DNA of 49,331 nucleotides from Clostridiaceae bacterium (lineage in GTDB: Bacteria; Bacillota; Clostridia; Oscillospirales; Acutalibacteraceae): contig JAEEYU010000065.1 of the NCBI GenBank assembly GCA_016288315.1, positions 1 to 49,331 on the forward strand, in the 5' to 3' direction. Numbering within the stretch: the stretch's first letter is position 1; each line of letters opens with the position of its first letter. Positions 38,140 to 46,754 of the stretch are shown in pieces. Both the position numbers and the translations under genes were made by a program. The notes below the pieces were generated by a model. It worked only from the letters and a program-made list of their open reading frames with translations. It ran no database searches and was not told where the DNA came from.

Positions 38140-38168
38140 ATTTTAACACCGCAAAAAACCAATGTCAA
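38140..38168 (-). promoter_or_regulatory. Promoter of the asnB operon
   Basis: Reading leftward: TTGACA (38168-38163), 17-nt spacer, TAAAAT (38145-38140). Confidence 0.75.
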
Positions 38169-38268
38169 GCGGTAATTTTCCGTTTTCGCAATTTTAACAA
38201 AACACCTGTTTTGAAGCAGAATTGCTTTTGTGCAAAACAAAGAAAGTGCATTTTTATTCAAAAAAAAG

Positions 38269-38297
38269 TTGACTTGACGGAAAAACAGGAATATAAT
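38269..38297 (+). promoter_or_regulatory. Promoter of glnA (first copy)
   Basis: TTGACT at 38269-38274, 17-nt spacer, TATAAT at 38292-38297. It is about 100 bp from the divergent asnB promoter in the same 328-bp gap. Confidence 0.8.
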
Positions 38298-38303
38298 CGG
38301 CAT

Positions 38304-38365
38304 TGAACAAAGGCGTTCATTGGTTACAGGCATAAGTGCAATCAATGGGTGCCTTTTGACTTTTT
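38304..38365 (+). promoter_or_regulatory. Attenuator in the glnA leader
   Basis: First hairpin TGAAC-AAAGGC-GTTCA (38304-38319). Its loop and 3' arm (from 38309) also start a 17-pair terminator stem, with wobbles, ending GCCTTT at 38356 and followed by TTGACTTTTT. The two folds exclude each other. The ribosome site AAGGAG follows at once. Confidence 0.78.
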
Positions 38366-38380
38366 AAGGAGCCGGAAAGT

Positions 38381-39589
38381 ATGAAGCTGACCATTCAGGA
38401 TGTTAAGGACTACATTGAGCAGGAAGATGTAACCTTTATAAGACTTGCTTTCTGCGACGTGTTCGGAAAGCAGAAAAACATATCAATAATGACCACCGAG
38501 CTTGACCGCGCATTTGAGACGGGAATTGCCATTGACGCTTCCGCCGTAAAGGGCTTCGGCAGCGAGGAGAAGAGCGATCTGTTCCTTTTCCCCGACGCAT
38601 CAACACTTGCCGTTCTGCCGTGGCGACCTTCGCAGGGCAGTGTTGTGAGAATGTATTGCGACATCCGTTACCCCGACGGCACCCCGTTTGAGATGGATTG
38701 CAGGAATATGCTCAAAGAGGCGGTAAAATACGCACAGTCAAAGGGATATTCCGTAAACTTCGGAGCGGAGCACGAGTTTTATCTTTTCAGAACAGATGAC
38801 GAGGGCTACCCCACAAAGCAGGTTCACGACAGGGCGGGATATATGGATATAGCCCCCGAAGACAGAGGCGTGAATGTGCGCAGGGAAATCTGCCTGACGC
38901 TCAGCGAAATGGGGATTCTGCCCGAAAGCTCGCACCACGAGGAGGGTCCCGGTCAGCACGAGATAGATTTCAAATACAGTGACGCTCTCTCGGCGGCGGA
39001 CAATTCAATTACGTTCAAATCGGTTGTAGCCACAATAGCGGAGCAATACGGGCTTTATGCGGACTTTTCACCAAAGCCCCTGCCCGATGAGAGCGGAAAC
39101 GGCGTTCACATAAACATCTCGGTAAAATCCGGCTCCGGTGAAGACTGCCTTGAAAGCTTTATGGCGGGCGTGCTCAGAAGAGTCAAAGAAATCACGGCTT
39201 TTCTCAACCCGACGGAAGATTCATACAAAAGGCTGGGAGCGAAGAAGGCGCCGAAATATATCACCTGGTCAAAAGAGAACAGGTCGCAGCTTATAAGAAT
39301 ACCCGCAGGCAGCGGCGAGCAGAGAAGAATGGAGCTCAGGTCGCCGGACGCAACGGCAAACCCATACATCGCCTGCACCCTTCTTATTTATGCGGGCATT
39401 GAGGGGATTGAAGAGGGAATGACAGCCCCCGCGCCCACCGATTTAAACCTTTACAGCGCAACTGAAGAGCAGTTAAGCGGCATAGAGATACTGCCGGGCA
39501 GCCTTGACGACGCAAACAGGATTGCCCGCAGCAGCGAATTTGTGAAAAGGCTTTTACCGCAGAGAGTAATAGACACCTACACTCTGTGA
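38381..39589 (+). CDS. glnA: Glutamine synthetase, short form
   Basis: 402 residues, about 40 shorter than typical type I enzymes and than the second copy at 45258. Makes glutamine from glutamate and ammonia. Beta-grasp domain opens with VTFIRLAFCDVFGKQKN; catalytic domain has GAEHEFYLF, SSHHEEGPGQHEIDFKY, NGVHINIS, and IRIPAGSGEQRRMELRSPD. FDGSSIEGF of standard enzymes is replaced by AIDASAVKGFG. All metal and substrate motifs appear, but divergence from the second copy suggests a specialised or regulatory role. It is followed 43 bp later by the ANTAR gene. Confidence 0.88.
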   Translation: MKLTIQDVKDYIEQEDVTFIRLAFCDVFGKQKNISIMTTELDRAFETGIAIDASAVKGFGSEEKSDLFLFPDASTLAVLPWRPSQGSVVRMYCDIRYPDGTPFEMDCRNMLKEAVKYAQSKGYSVNFGAEHEFYLFRTDDEGYPTKQVHDRAGYMDIAPEDRGVNVRREICLTLSEMGILPESSHHEEGPGQHEIDFKYSDALSAADNSITFKSVVATIAEQYGLYADFSPKPLPDESGNGVHINISVKSGSGEDCLESFMAGVLRRVKEITAFLNPTEDSYKRLGAKKAPKYITWSKENRSQLIRIPAGSGEQRRMELRSPDATANPYIACTLLIYAGIEGIEEGMTAPAPTDLNLYSATEEQLSGIEILPGSLDDANRIARSSEFVKRLLPQRVIDTYTL

Positions 39590-39632
39590 GAGCCGAAATC
39601 ACAACCTCATTTCCGGAAAAAGGAGGGAGAGT

Positions 39633-40211
39633 ATGCCGCCGGAAAAAAGATGCTTCAGTGTGCTTGCCGTGTCAGGCAAAAAGCAGAATACGGATATGCT
39701 CGCGGCTATGCTCGACCCCTCTGTTTACAGACCGGTTGACTCCGCCTCGAGCGCAGGCGAGGCAAAAAGGAAGATGCTGAGAAACGCTTATGATATTCTC
39801 ATTGTTGACCCGCCTCTGCCCGACGAATTCGGGAGCGATTTTGCAGTTGACGCAACAGTTTCATCCCGCGCGGGAATAATGATTACGGTCAGGAGCGATT
39901 TGTTTGAGCTGACCTGCCGCAAGGTTGAAGACGCAGGAGTGCTCACGCTTGCAAAGCCCGTTTCAAAAGCGGATTTTTACACGGCGTTGAAGCTGATTAC
40001 CGCAACGAGCGCACGCCTTCTCAATGAGGAGAAGAAAGCGCGCCGCCTTCAGGACAAGCTTGAAGAAACAAAGCTTGTGAGCAGGGCGAAAATGATTCTT
40101 ATGGAAAAAATGAAGATAACCGAGCCCGAGGCGCACCGATACATTGAAAAGGAAGCGATGGACTCGAGGCAGACGAAAAAAGAAGTTGCCGAAAAAATAA
40201 TAAACGGTTGA
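39633..40211 (+). CDS. ANTAR-domain antiterminator (NasT/AmiR type response regulator)
   Basis: 192 residues after AAGGAGGGAGAG. Residues about 8-125 are a receiver-like domain with DILIVDPPLPD in the acceptor position; the acidic pocket looks incomplete, so it may be a pseudo-receiver. A coiled-coil leads to the ANTAR RNA-binding domain (about 135-188): LVSRAKMILMEKMKITEPEA and the AMDSRQTKKEVAEKII helix with the conserved Ala, Ala-Met and hydrophobic pattern. Such proteins bind leader hairpins with A-x-x-G-x-x loops and prevent termination. It sits between glnA and gdhA, both of which have such leaders, so it is the obvious candidate regulator of this cluster. Confidence 0.87.
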   Translation: MPPEKRCFSVLAVSGKKQNTDMLAAMLDPSVYRPVDSASSAGEAKRKMLRNAYDILIVDPPLPDEFGSDFAVDATVSSRAGIMITVRSDLFELTCRKVEDAGVLTLAKPVSKADFYTALKLITATSARLLNEEKKARRLQDKLEETKLVSRAKMILMEKMKITEPEAHRYIEKEAMDSRQTKKEVAEKIING

Positions 40212-40218
40212 TTATACG

Positions 40219-41655
<1,437 letters not shown>

Positions 41656-41697
41656 TTGACGACAATCCCTCTCTCTTTCTATACACACACTCGGAAG

Positions 41698-41727
41698 CCC
41701 GCAGAAATTAACGTTTCTGCGGGTTTT
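41698..41727 (+). terminator. Terminator of gdhA
   Basis: CCCGCAGAAA-TTAACG-TTTCTGCGGG followed by TTTT: a 10-bp perfect stem. Confidence 0.88.
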
Positions 41728-41764
41728 CCGAAAAATTTTCAATTCTGTCTGAAAGGCATTTATT

Positions 41765-43297
41765 ATGGAAAAAATACTTGTGCTTGATTTCGGAGGGCAA
41801 TACAATCAGCTTATTGCGCGGCGTGTGCGTGAAATGAACGTTTACTCCGAAATTGTTCCTTACAATAAAACCTCCGTTGCCGGTATTGCGGAGGCCGGCT
41901 ATAAGGGTATAATCTTCACGGGAGGACCGAACAGCGTTTATGATGAGAGCTCCCCGCATTTTGACGCTGAAATTCTCAATGCGGGCATACCCGTTCTCGG
42001 AATATGCTACGGCTGCCAGCTCATAGCGTATATGGCGGGCGGTGAAATCTGCAGCGCGGGAAGCGTAAGCGAATACGGCAAAACAGGGCTTACCGTGAAA
42101 AAAAGCACGCTCTTTGCGGATGTTCCCGAAAAAAGCGTGTGCTGGATGAGCCACACCGACTATGTCAGAACCGCACCCGGCGGCTTTGAGATAACTGCGG
42201 CGACGGCAAACTGCCCCTGCGCCGCCTTTGCCGACGAAGAAAGAAAAATCTACGGCGTTCAGTTTCATCCCGAGGTGACGCACACCGAATACGGCGGGCG
42301 GATTCTTGAAAATTACATCAAAAACATCTGCGGCTGCCGCGGCGACTGGACTGCCGAAGATTTTGTAAACACATCTGTTGAAAAATACAGGGAGGAGCTT
42401 GCCGGCAAAAAGGTGCTGTGCGCCCTTTCGGGCGGGGTGGATTCCTCTGTGGCGGCGGTGCTCCTGCATAAGGCAATCGGGAGCAATCTTATATGCGTGT
42501 TTGTTGACCACGGCCTTCTGCGAAAAGACGAGGGCGACACGGTGGAGCGCGTTATGAAAAACGAGATGGGGCTCAATCTCATAAGAGTAAACGCTCAGAA
42601 GAGATTCCTTGAAAAGCTTGAGGGCGTTACCGAGCCCGAAAAAAAGAGGAAAATAATCGGCGAAGAGTTCATCCGGGTTTTTGAGGATGTCGCAAAACAG
42701 ACGGGCAAGGTTGACGTGCTTGTTCAGGGCACAATCTACCCCGATGTAATCGAGAGCGGAAAGGGCGACGCCGCCGTTATAAAAAGCCACCACAATGTAG
42801 GCGGTCTGCCCGACGTAATCGAATTTGAAAAAATAGTCGAGCCGCTTAAAAACCTTTTCAAGGATGAGGTCCGCGCGGCGGGCAGGCAGCTCGGCATTCC
42901 GGAATACCTTGTAAACCGTCAGCCCTTCCCGGGACCGGGGCTTGCCATAAGAACAATCGGCGAGGTGACCGAAGAAAAGCTCGCAATACTGCGTGAGGCA
43001 GACGCGATTTTCAGGGAGGAGCTTGACTGCTCCGGCTTCGGCAAAGAGGCAAACCAGTATTTTGCGGTTCTGACCGACTGCCGCACGGTGGGTGTCATGG
43101 GTGACGCCCGCACTTACGGCTACACTGTGGCGTTGAGATCTGTTACAACCGACGATTTTATGACGGCGGACTGGACGAGAATACCGTTTGAAATTCTCGC
43201 AAAGGCATCAAACAGAATCACAAACGAGGTGCGCTCGGTGAGCAGGGTTGTTTACGACATAACTGCAAAGCCGCCGGCAACGGTGGAGTGGGAATAA
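41765..43297 (+). CDS. guaA: GMP synthase (glutamine-hydrolysing)
   Basis: 510 residues. Converts XMP to GMP. Class I amidotransferase domain: [11 protein letters not shown] with Cys81, and [11 protein letters not shown] with His and Glu. ATP-pyrophosphatase domain: [12 protein letters not shown] from residue 222. C-terminal dimerisation domain ends [18 protein letters not shown], the family's invariant end. Another glutamine-consuming enzyme in the nitrogen cluster, though its own leader lacks the shared attenuator. AAAGG is the only ribosome site seen. Confidence 0.97.
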   Translation: MEKILVLDFGGQYNQLIARRVREMNVYSEIVPYNKTSVAGIAEAGYKGIIFTGGPNSVYDESSPHFDAEILNAGIPVLGICYGCQLIAYMAGGEICSAGSVSEYGKTGLTVKKSTLFADVPEKSVCWMSHTDYVRTAPGGFEITAATANCPCAAFADEERKIYGVQFHPEVTHTEYGGRILENYIKNICGCRGDWTAEDFVNTSVEKYREELAGKKVLCALSGGVDSSVAAVLLHKAIGSNLICVFVDHGLLRKDEGDTVERVMKNEMGLNLIRVNAQKRFLEKLEGVTEPEKKRKIIGEEFIRVFEDVAKQTGKVDVLVQGTIYPDVIESGKGDAAVIKSHHNVGGLPDVIEFEKIVEPLKNLFKDEVRAAGRQLGIPEYLVNRQPFPGPGLAIRTIGEVTEEKLAILREADAIFREELDCSGFGKEANQYFAVLTDCRTVGVMGDARTYGYTVALRSVTTDDFMTADWTRIPFEILAKASNRITNEVRSVSRVVYDITAKPPATVEWE

Positions 43298-43351
43298 TAT
43301 CCAAATTTCAAAAAATGGCTTAAACAGGCGGTTTGCGGGGATAAAATCAAT

Positions 43352-43374
43352 TCCGTGATGCTAAAATGACGCTG
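43352..43374 (+). repeat. Left flanking repeat of the XRE gene
   Basis: A 23-bp sequence, TCCGTGATGCTAAAATGACG plus CTG, matching 44682-44704 at 19 positions in the same orientation. Confidence 0.6.
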
Positions 43375-43390
43375 TTTTTCTAAAAAGGAT

Positions 43391-43434
43391 AATCCCCAAT
43401 CATTTAACGAAAGTTAGATGATTGGGGATTTTTT
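43391..43434. terminator. Strong terminator between guaA and the XRE gene
   Basis: AATCCCCAATCAT pairs perfectly with ATGATTGGGGATT around a TTAAC-GAAA-GTTAG inner hairpin, then a T run; ends the rightward transcript and, with the A run on the other side, the leftward one. Confidence 0.88.
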
Positions 43435-43435
43435 A

Positions 43436-44524
43436 TTACAGTGTTTCAATTATCTCCTGAAATTCAGGTGTTGCTTTAAATTCATCGGGAAGCGGGTATT
43501 TTTCTTCAAGAAGTGTTTTAACACGGCTGCTTGCAACAAAGGTGCTGCCAAGCGTGTGTTTATCAAACTCTCTTCCTTCAAAAAAGGTAGAGTGCATGAT
43601 TGTTATTCTGTCTAAAGCATCAAACTGTTTTGCGAGGTCTACTTCGTGTTTCAAATATTGAATTCCTTTTTCATAATCGCCAGTTTTAGCGAACAGATAG
43701 CCAAGATAGCCGTAAGAAAATATGATATTTCGCCAAGCTCTTCCGTAATTGCCATCATCATAAAACAGATTCAGCATATTGATTTCTGTTTGAACGCCGT
43801 GGATTAATTCATCCGGTTTGTTGTCTTCGTTCGGAACATAAAAAAGATGCGATATGCCGTGGCAAAGCAGGCTGATTTCCTCCTCCACTGCTTCCATAGT
43901 ATATCCTCTCCAGTTGTCTGTGTCGTGCGGATGAAGATAAGAGCGCAAAAACTCTTGTCCGTCTCGCATATACGGCATTTCCTTGAGGATTTCTTCGCAA
44001 TCCTCGTGGGTGATGCCGCTGTCTTTATTATAAGCCAGCGTATTGTAATAGGCGGCTAAATATCGCTTGGCACAGATACGAATTGTGTCAATTCTGCAAT
44101 TATTCTGAATGTTCGTATAAATTGCCTTGATTTTCGGTAACTGCTCTTTGAAATCCCTGCCGTTGTTCCGAAACGCCAAATCTGCCATATACCGCAGTTG
44201 AATACGGAAATCATTTGGGAACTTTTCCTTTGCATCCATAATGATTTCGTGCTTTGTTGCGGAATCCGAAAGATTGTCATATTCTTCAATTATGCTGAGT
44301 ATTTCTTGTTCGTTTTGAGCACGGTTTACACCGAGCAATTCATCCACGGAAACGCCGAAATACACCGCAATTTCGGGTAACATTTCAATATCGGGATAAC
44401 TTTCGCCGCGTTCCCATTTGCTGACTGCCTGAAAAGAAACGCCGAGGAAATCGGCAAGCGCTTCCTGCGTTAAATCACGCTCCTTGCGCAAGCGTTTAAT
44501 GTTTTCGCTGAAATAAATATTCAT
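43436..44524 (-). CDS. XRE-family regulator with helical repeat C-terminal domain
   Basis: 362 residues from an ATG after GAGGTGAT. Residues 5-65 are a Cro/C1 helix-turn-helix (IKRLRKERDLTQEALADFLG, SFQAVSKWERGESYPDIEML). The rest is helical with TPR-like pairs (YGYLGYLFAKTGDYEKGIQYL). Such proteins often sense a peptide or small ligand. The gene is visibly richer in A and T than its neighbours, points against the surrounding genes, and is flanked by 23-bp direct repeats, so it looks inserted. Target unknown. Confidence 0.82.
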   Translation of the reverse strand: MNIYFSENIKRLRKERDLTQEALADFLGVSFQAVSKWERGESYPDIEMLPEIAVYFGVSVDELLGVNRAQNEQEILSIIEEYDNLSDSATKHEIIMDAKEKFPNDFRIQLRYMADLAFRNNGRDFKEQLPKIKAIYTNIQNNCRIDTIRICAKRYLAAYYNTLAYNKDSGITHEDCEEILKEMPYMRDGQEFLRSYLHPHDTDNWRGYTMEAVEEEISLLCHGISHLFYVPNEDNKPDELIHGVQTEINMLNLFYDDGNYGRAWRNIIFSYGYLGYLFAKTGDYEKGIQYLKHEVDLAKQFDALDRITIMHSTFFEGREFDKHTLGSTFVASSRVKTLLEEKYPLPDEFKATPEFQEIIETL

Positions 44525-44681
44525 TTTATCACCTCAATTTATATTGGCGGTTCCGTCTGATTTCATCTTAACGCATATCAGCTTTGAACGCAATAACCCG
44601 ATTCTTGAAAAGGTTTCTACCAATGGTTGAATGAAACATCAAACAAAATCCTCTGCCAATGACAGAGGATAACTTTCCAAA

Positions 44682-44704
44682 TCCGTGACGCTATTTTGAC
44701 GCTG
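44682..44704 (+). repeat. Right flanking repeat of the XRE gene
   Basis: TCCGTGACGCTATTTTGACG plus CTG; 19 of 23 positions match the copy at 43352-43374. Within it TGACGCT occurs twice, four bases apart. Confidence 0.6.
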
Positions 44705-44745
44705 AAAAGTTTGAAAAAGAGATAGAGCGTGTAAAACAGGCATAA
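44689..44745 (+). pseudogene. Possible 3' remnant of a lost gene
   Basis: One frame reads RYFDAEKFEKEIERVKQA then stop, a plausible helical C terminus, but there is no start and an in-frame TGA lies just before. It may be what is left of a gene broken by the event that brought in the XRE gene. Too short to assign. Confidence 0.25.
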
Positions 44746-44901
44746 GAAATCACAGTAAAAACTTTATACTTAAAGAATTTACTGTAAGAATTAAGCGGAT
44801 TTCTATGGGTGGGAATGATTGTTGTTTTGCACAAAAAGAATATTCTTTTTTGTGGCAGAATGAACACATATTCCGAAATTTTCGTTTCGGGCAAAATACG
44901 G

Positions 44902-44930
44902 TTGACAAAAGAAAATACAGAGAGTAAAAT
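44902..44930 (+). promoter_or_regulatory. Promoter of the second glnA operon
   Basis: TTGACA at 44902-44907, 17-nt spacer, TAAAAT at 44925-44930. Confidence 0.8.
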
Positions 44931-44940
44931 CAAATTATAC

Positions 44941-44998
44941 AAGGCAAAGGCGTCTTTGAGTTACGGCTCATTGACGCCTTTTAATATTTTTATTTTAA
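44941..44998 (+). promoter_or_regulatory. Attenuator in the leader of the second glnA
   Basis: Hairpin AAGGC-AAAGGC-GTCTT (44941-44956) competes with a terminator in which AAAGGCGTC (44946-44954) pairs with GACGCCTTT (44973-44981), followed by a long T-rich run. An inner hairpin TGAG-TTACGG-CTCA lies between the arms. Same layout as the asnB, first glnA and gdhA leaders. Confidence 0.78.
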
Positions 44999-45012
44999 GT
45001 TAAAAAAGCAAC

Positions 45013-45038
45013 GGCGCTTTTCCTTCGGGAAGAGCGCC
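45013..45038 (+). promoter_or_regulatory. UUCG-capped hairpin before the small ORF
   Basis: GGCGCTTTTCC and GGAAGAGCGCC form an 11-bp stem closed by a C(TTCG)G tetraloop, an exceptionally stable cap. No T run follows; it may stabilise the mRNA 5' end after read-through or processing. Confidence 0.65.
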
Positions 45039-45063
45039 CTTCGCATTTTAAGGAGGTAAAAAA

Positions 45064-45225
45064 ATGAATAACGGCAGATTCGACAATTCAGACGAGGTTT
45101 ATTTCTTTATGGATGAACCTCAGGTAAAACCGATTGGCTGCGACGAGCTTGAAAAAAATCACGTCGAAGCGGATCCGCAGAACGGCGATGAAATCTACTG
45201 CGCCAACGAAACAACAAGAGACTGA
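45064..45225 (+). CDS. Small acidic 53-residue protein between the attenuator and glnA
   Basis: ATG with AAGGAGG at ideal spacing, 53 codons and TGA, 32 bp before the glnA start. The protein begins MNNGRFDNSDEVYFFMDEP, is strongly acidic, and has two Cys (26 and 46). I recognise no family. Its location in the glnA transcript, behind the same nitrogen attenuator, suggests it acts on glutamine synthetase or in nitrogen signalling, as small GS-binding proteins do elsewhere; that is inference. The perfect ribosome site is the best evidence that it is a real gene. Confidence 0.6.
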   Translation: MNNGRFDNSDEVYFFMDEPQVKPIGCDELEKNHVEADPQNGDEIYCANETTRD

Positions 45226-45257
45226 CAATAATTATTAAAGATACGGAGGAAAAAACA

Positions 45258-46601
45258 ATGAGTAAAATCACAAAAGAAGAAATACTGAAGAGTGCGAAAG
45301 AGAACAATGTTGAATTCATACGCCTGCAGTTCACCGACCTGTTCGGCATAATGAAGAATATAGCCGTTACGGTCTCGCAGCTTGAGAAGGCGCTTGACAA
45401 CGACTGTATGTTTGACGGCTCGTCAATCGACGGCTTTGCGAGAATAGATGAGAGCGACATGTATCTGCACCCCGACCTTGACTCCTGGGCGATAGTCCCC
45501 TGGAGGAAGCACCATGAAATTCAGACGGGGCGTCTTATCTGCTCGGCATACAAGGCGGACAACAAAACTCCCTTTGACGGCGACCCGAGAAACATTTTCA
45601 AAAAGGTAATCGACAAGGCGGCGGCGGAGGGCTGCGGCTTCAACGTAGGCCCCGAGTGCGAGTTCTTCCTTTTCAAGCTTGATGAGAGCGGAAAGCCCAC
45701 GCTTGAGACGGGCGACGAGGCGGGATACTTTGACCTGAACCCCATTGACCACGGCGAGAACTGCCGCAGGGATATCTGCCTTGCGCTTGAAAAGATGGGC
45801 TACACCATTGAAGCGTCGCACCACGAGGTTGCGGAAGGTCAGCACGAAATCGACTTCCAGTTCGGCGACGGTCTGACAACGGCCGACAGGGTTATGACCT
45901 TCAAGCACGTTGTAAAAACCTACGCCACAAAGCACGGACTGCACGCAACCTTTATGCCCAAACCGATTTACGGCATTAACGGTAGCGGTATGCACACGAA
46001 CATGAGTCTTTACGATATAAAGACGGGCAAAAACATTTTTGACGACCCGGACGGCGACCTCGGACTTTCAAAAGAGGCGTATTCGTTTATAGCGGGCATT
46101 ATGGACCATATCAAGGGTATGGCGGTGTTCTCAAACCCGACGGTAAACTCCTACAAGCGCCTTGTGCCCGGCTATGAAGCGCCGAGCTACCTTGTGTGGA
46201 GCACGTCGAACCGCTCCTGCCTTGTGAGAATCCCCGCCGCAAGAGGCAAGGGCACCCGTGTTGAGCTCCGCTGCCCCGACCCGACCTGCAACCCCTACCT
46301 TGAAATGGCGCTGTGCCTCGCCGCAGGTCTTGACGGCATAAAGAGAGGGCTTACACCTAAGCCCGCATACGACAAGAACGTGTTTGTTCTCTCCGACGAA
46401 GAGCTTGCGAAGGAGGGCATTGACTGCCTGCCCGGCACCCTCGAAGAGGCAATAAAAGAGGCGGAGAAAGACCCGTTCATCAAAGAGGTTATCGGCGAAC
46501 AGGCGTTTGACAACTACATCAAGGGCAAGAAAGCCGAATGGGACGATTACAGAACAAAGGTAAGTCAGTGGGAAATTGACAGATATATGATTAACTATTG
46601 A
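45258..46601 (+). CDS. glnA: Glutamine synthetase type I
   Basis: 447 residues, the standard clostridial/Bacillus-type length, from an ATG after ACGGAGG. VEFIRLQFTDLFGIMKN opens the beta-grasp domain; FDGSSIDGFARIDESDMYLHPD, VGPECEFFLF, ASHHEVAEGQHEIDFQF, NGSGMHTNMSL and VRIPAARGKGTRVELRCPDP are all present. The adenylylation Tyr region of enteric enzymes is not expected in this group; control is more likely by feedback and the leader attenuator. Probably the main housekeeping GS of the cell. Confidence 0.95.
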   Translation: MSKITKEEILKSAKENNVEFIRLQFTDLFGIMKNIAVTVSQLEKALDNDCMFDGSSIDGFARIDESDMYLHPDLDSWAIVPWRKHHEIQTGRLICSAYKADNKTPFDGDPRNIFKKVIDKAAAEGCGFNVGPECEFFLFKLDESGKPTLETGDEAGYFDLNPIDHGENCRRDICLALEKMGYTIEASHHEVAEGQHEIDFQFGDGLTTADRVMTFKHVVKTYATKHGLHATFMPKPIYGINGSGMHTNMSLYDIKTGKNIFDDPDGDLGLSKEAYSFIAGIMDHIKGMAVFSNPTVNSYKRLVPGYEAPSYLVWSTSNRSCLVRIPAARGKGTRVELRCPDPTCNPYLEMALCLAAGLDGIKRGLTPKPAYDKNVFVLSDEELAKEGIDCLPGTLEEAIKEAEKDPFIKEVIGEQAFDNYIKGKKAEWDDYRTKVSQWEIDRYMINY

Positions 46602-46642
46602 TTATTTATTCAGAACACTTCTTACATTTTGCTCCTTTTCAA

Positions 46643-46728
46643 CGGGAATGCCCTTTGCTTGCGGGCGGGGGCGTTCCCGGCATTTAAACAGAAAAAAACG
46701 GCACATAAGCATTTTGCATGCGTGCCGT
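46643..46728 (+). promoter_or_regulatory. Two hairpins between glnA and the ammonium transporter
   Basis: CGGGAATGCCC (46643-46653) pairs with GGGCGTTCCCG (46669-46679); then ACGGCAC (46698-46704) pairs with GTGCCGT (46722-46728). Neither is followed by a proper T run and neither has the AAAGGC loop, so their role differs from the other leaders. No promoter is obvious before the transporter gene. Confidence 0.5.
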
Positions 46729-46754
46729 AATCAGACGAAAGTGATTATAAAGAT

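Larger units (their letters stand above)
44525..44901. other. AT-rich gap upstream of the second glnA promoter
   Basis: No intact gene. It holds the XRE gene's own promoter region, a hairpin ATCCTCTG...CAGAGGAT at 44648-44670, the right flanking repeat at 44682, and a short coding remnant (44689-44745). Confidence 0.6.

Noticed and set aside
38298-38365. A full canonical ANTAR dual-hairpin motif in the glnA leader
   Set aside because: Only the first hairpin with loop AAAGGC is convincing. The second candidate (around ACAGGC/ATAAGT) does not close into a proper hexaloop with A1 and G4, so I claim only one.
41656-41764. Purine riboswitch or shared nitrogen attenuator before guaA
   Set aside because: The gap contains only the gdhA terminator and a weak ribosome site; no AAAGGC hairpin and no riboswitch core are visible.
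41708-42793. Long leftward open frame (361 codons) opposite guaA
   Set aside because: It is the antisense shadow of a clear guaA reading frame with all catalytic motifs, and has no ribosome site.
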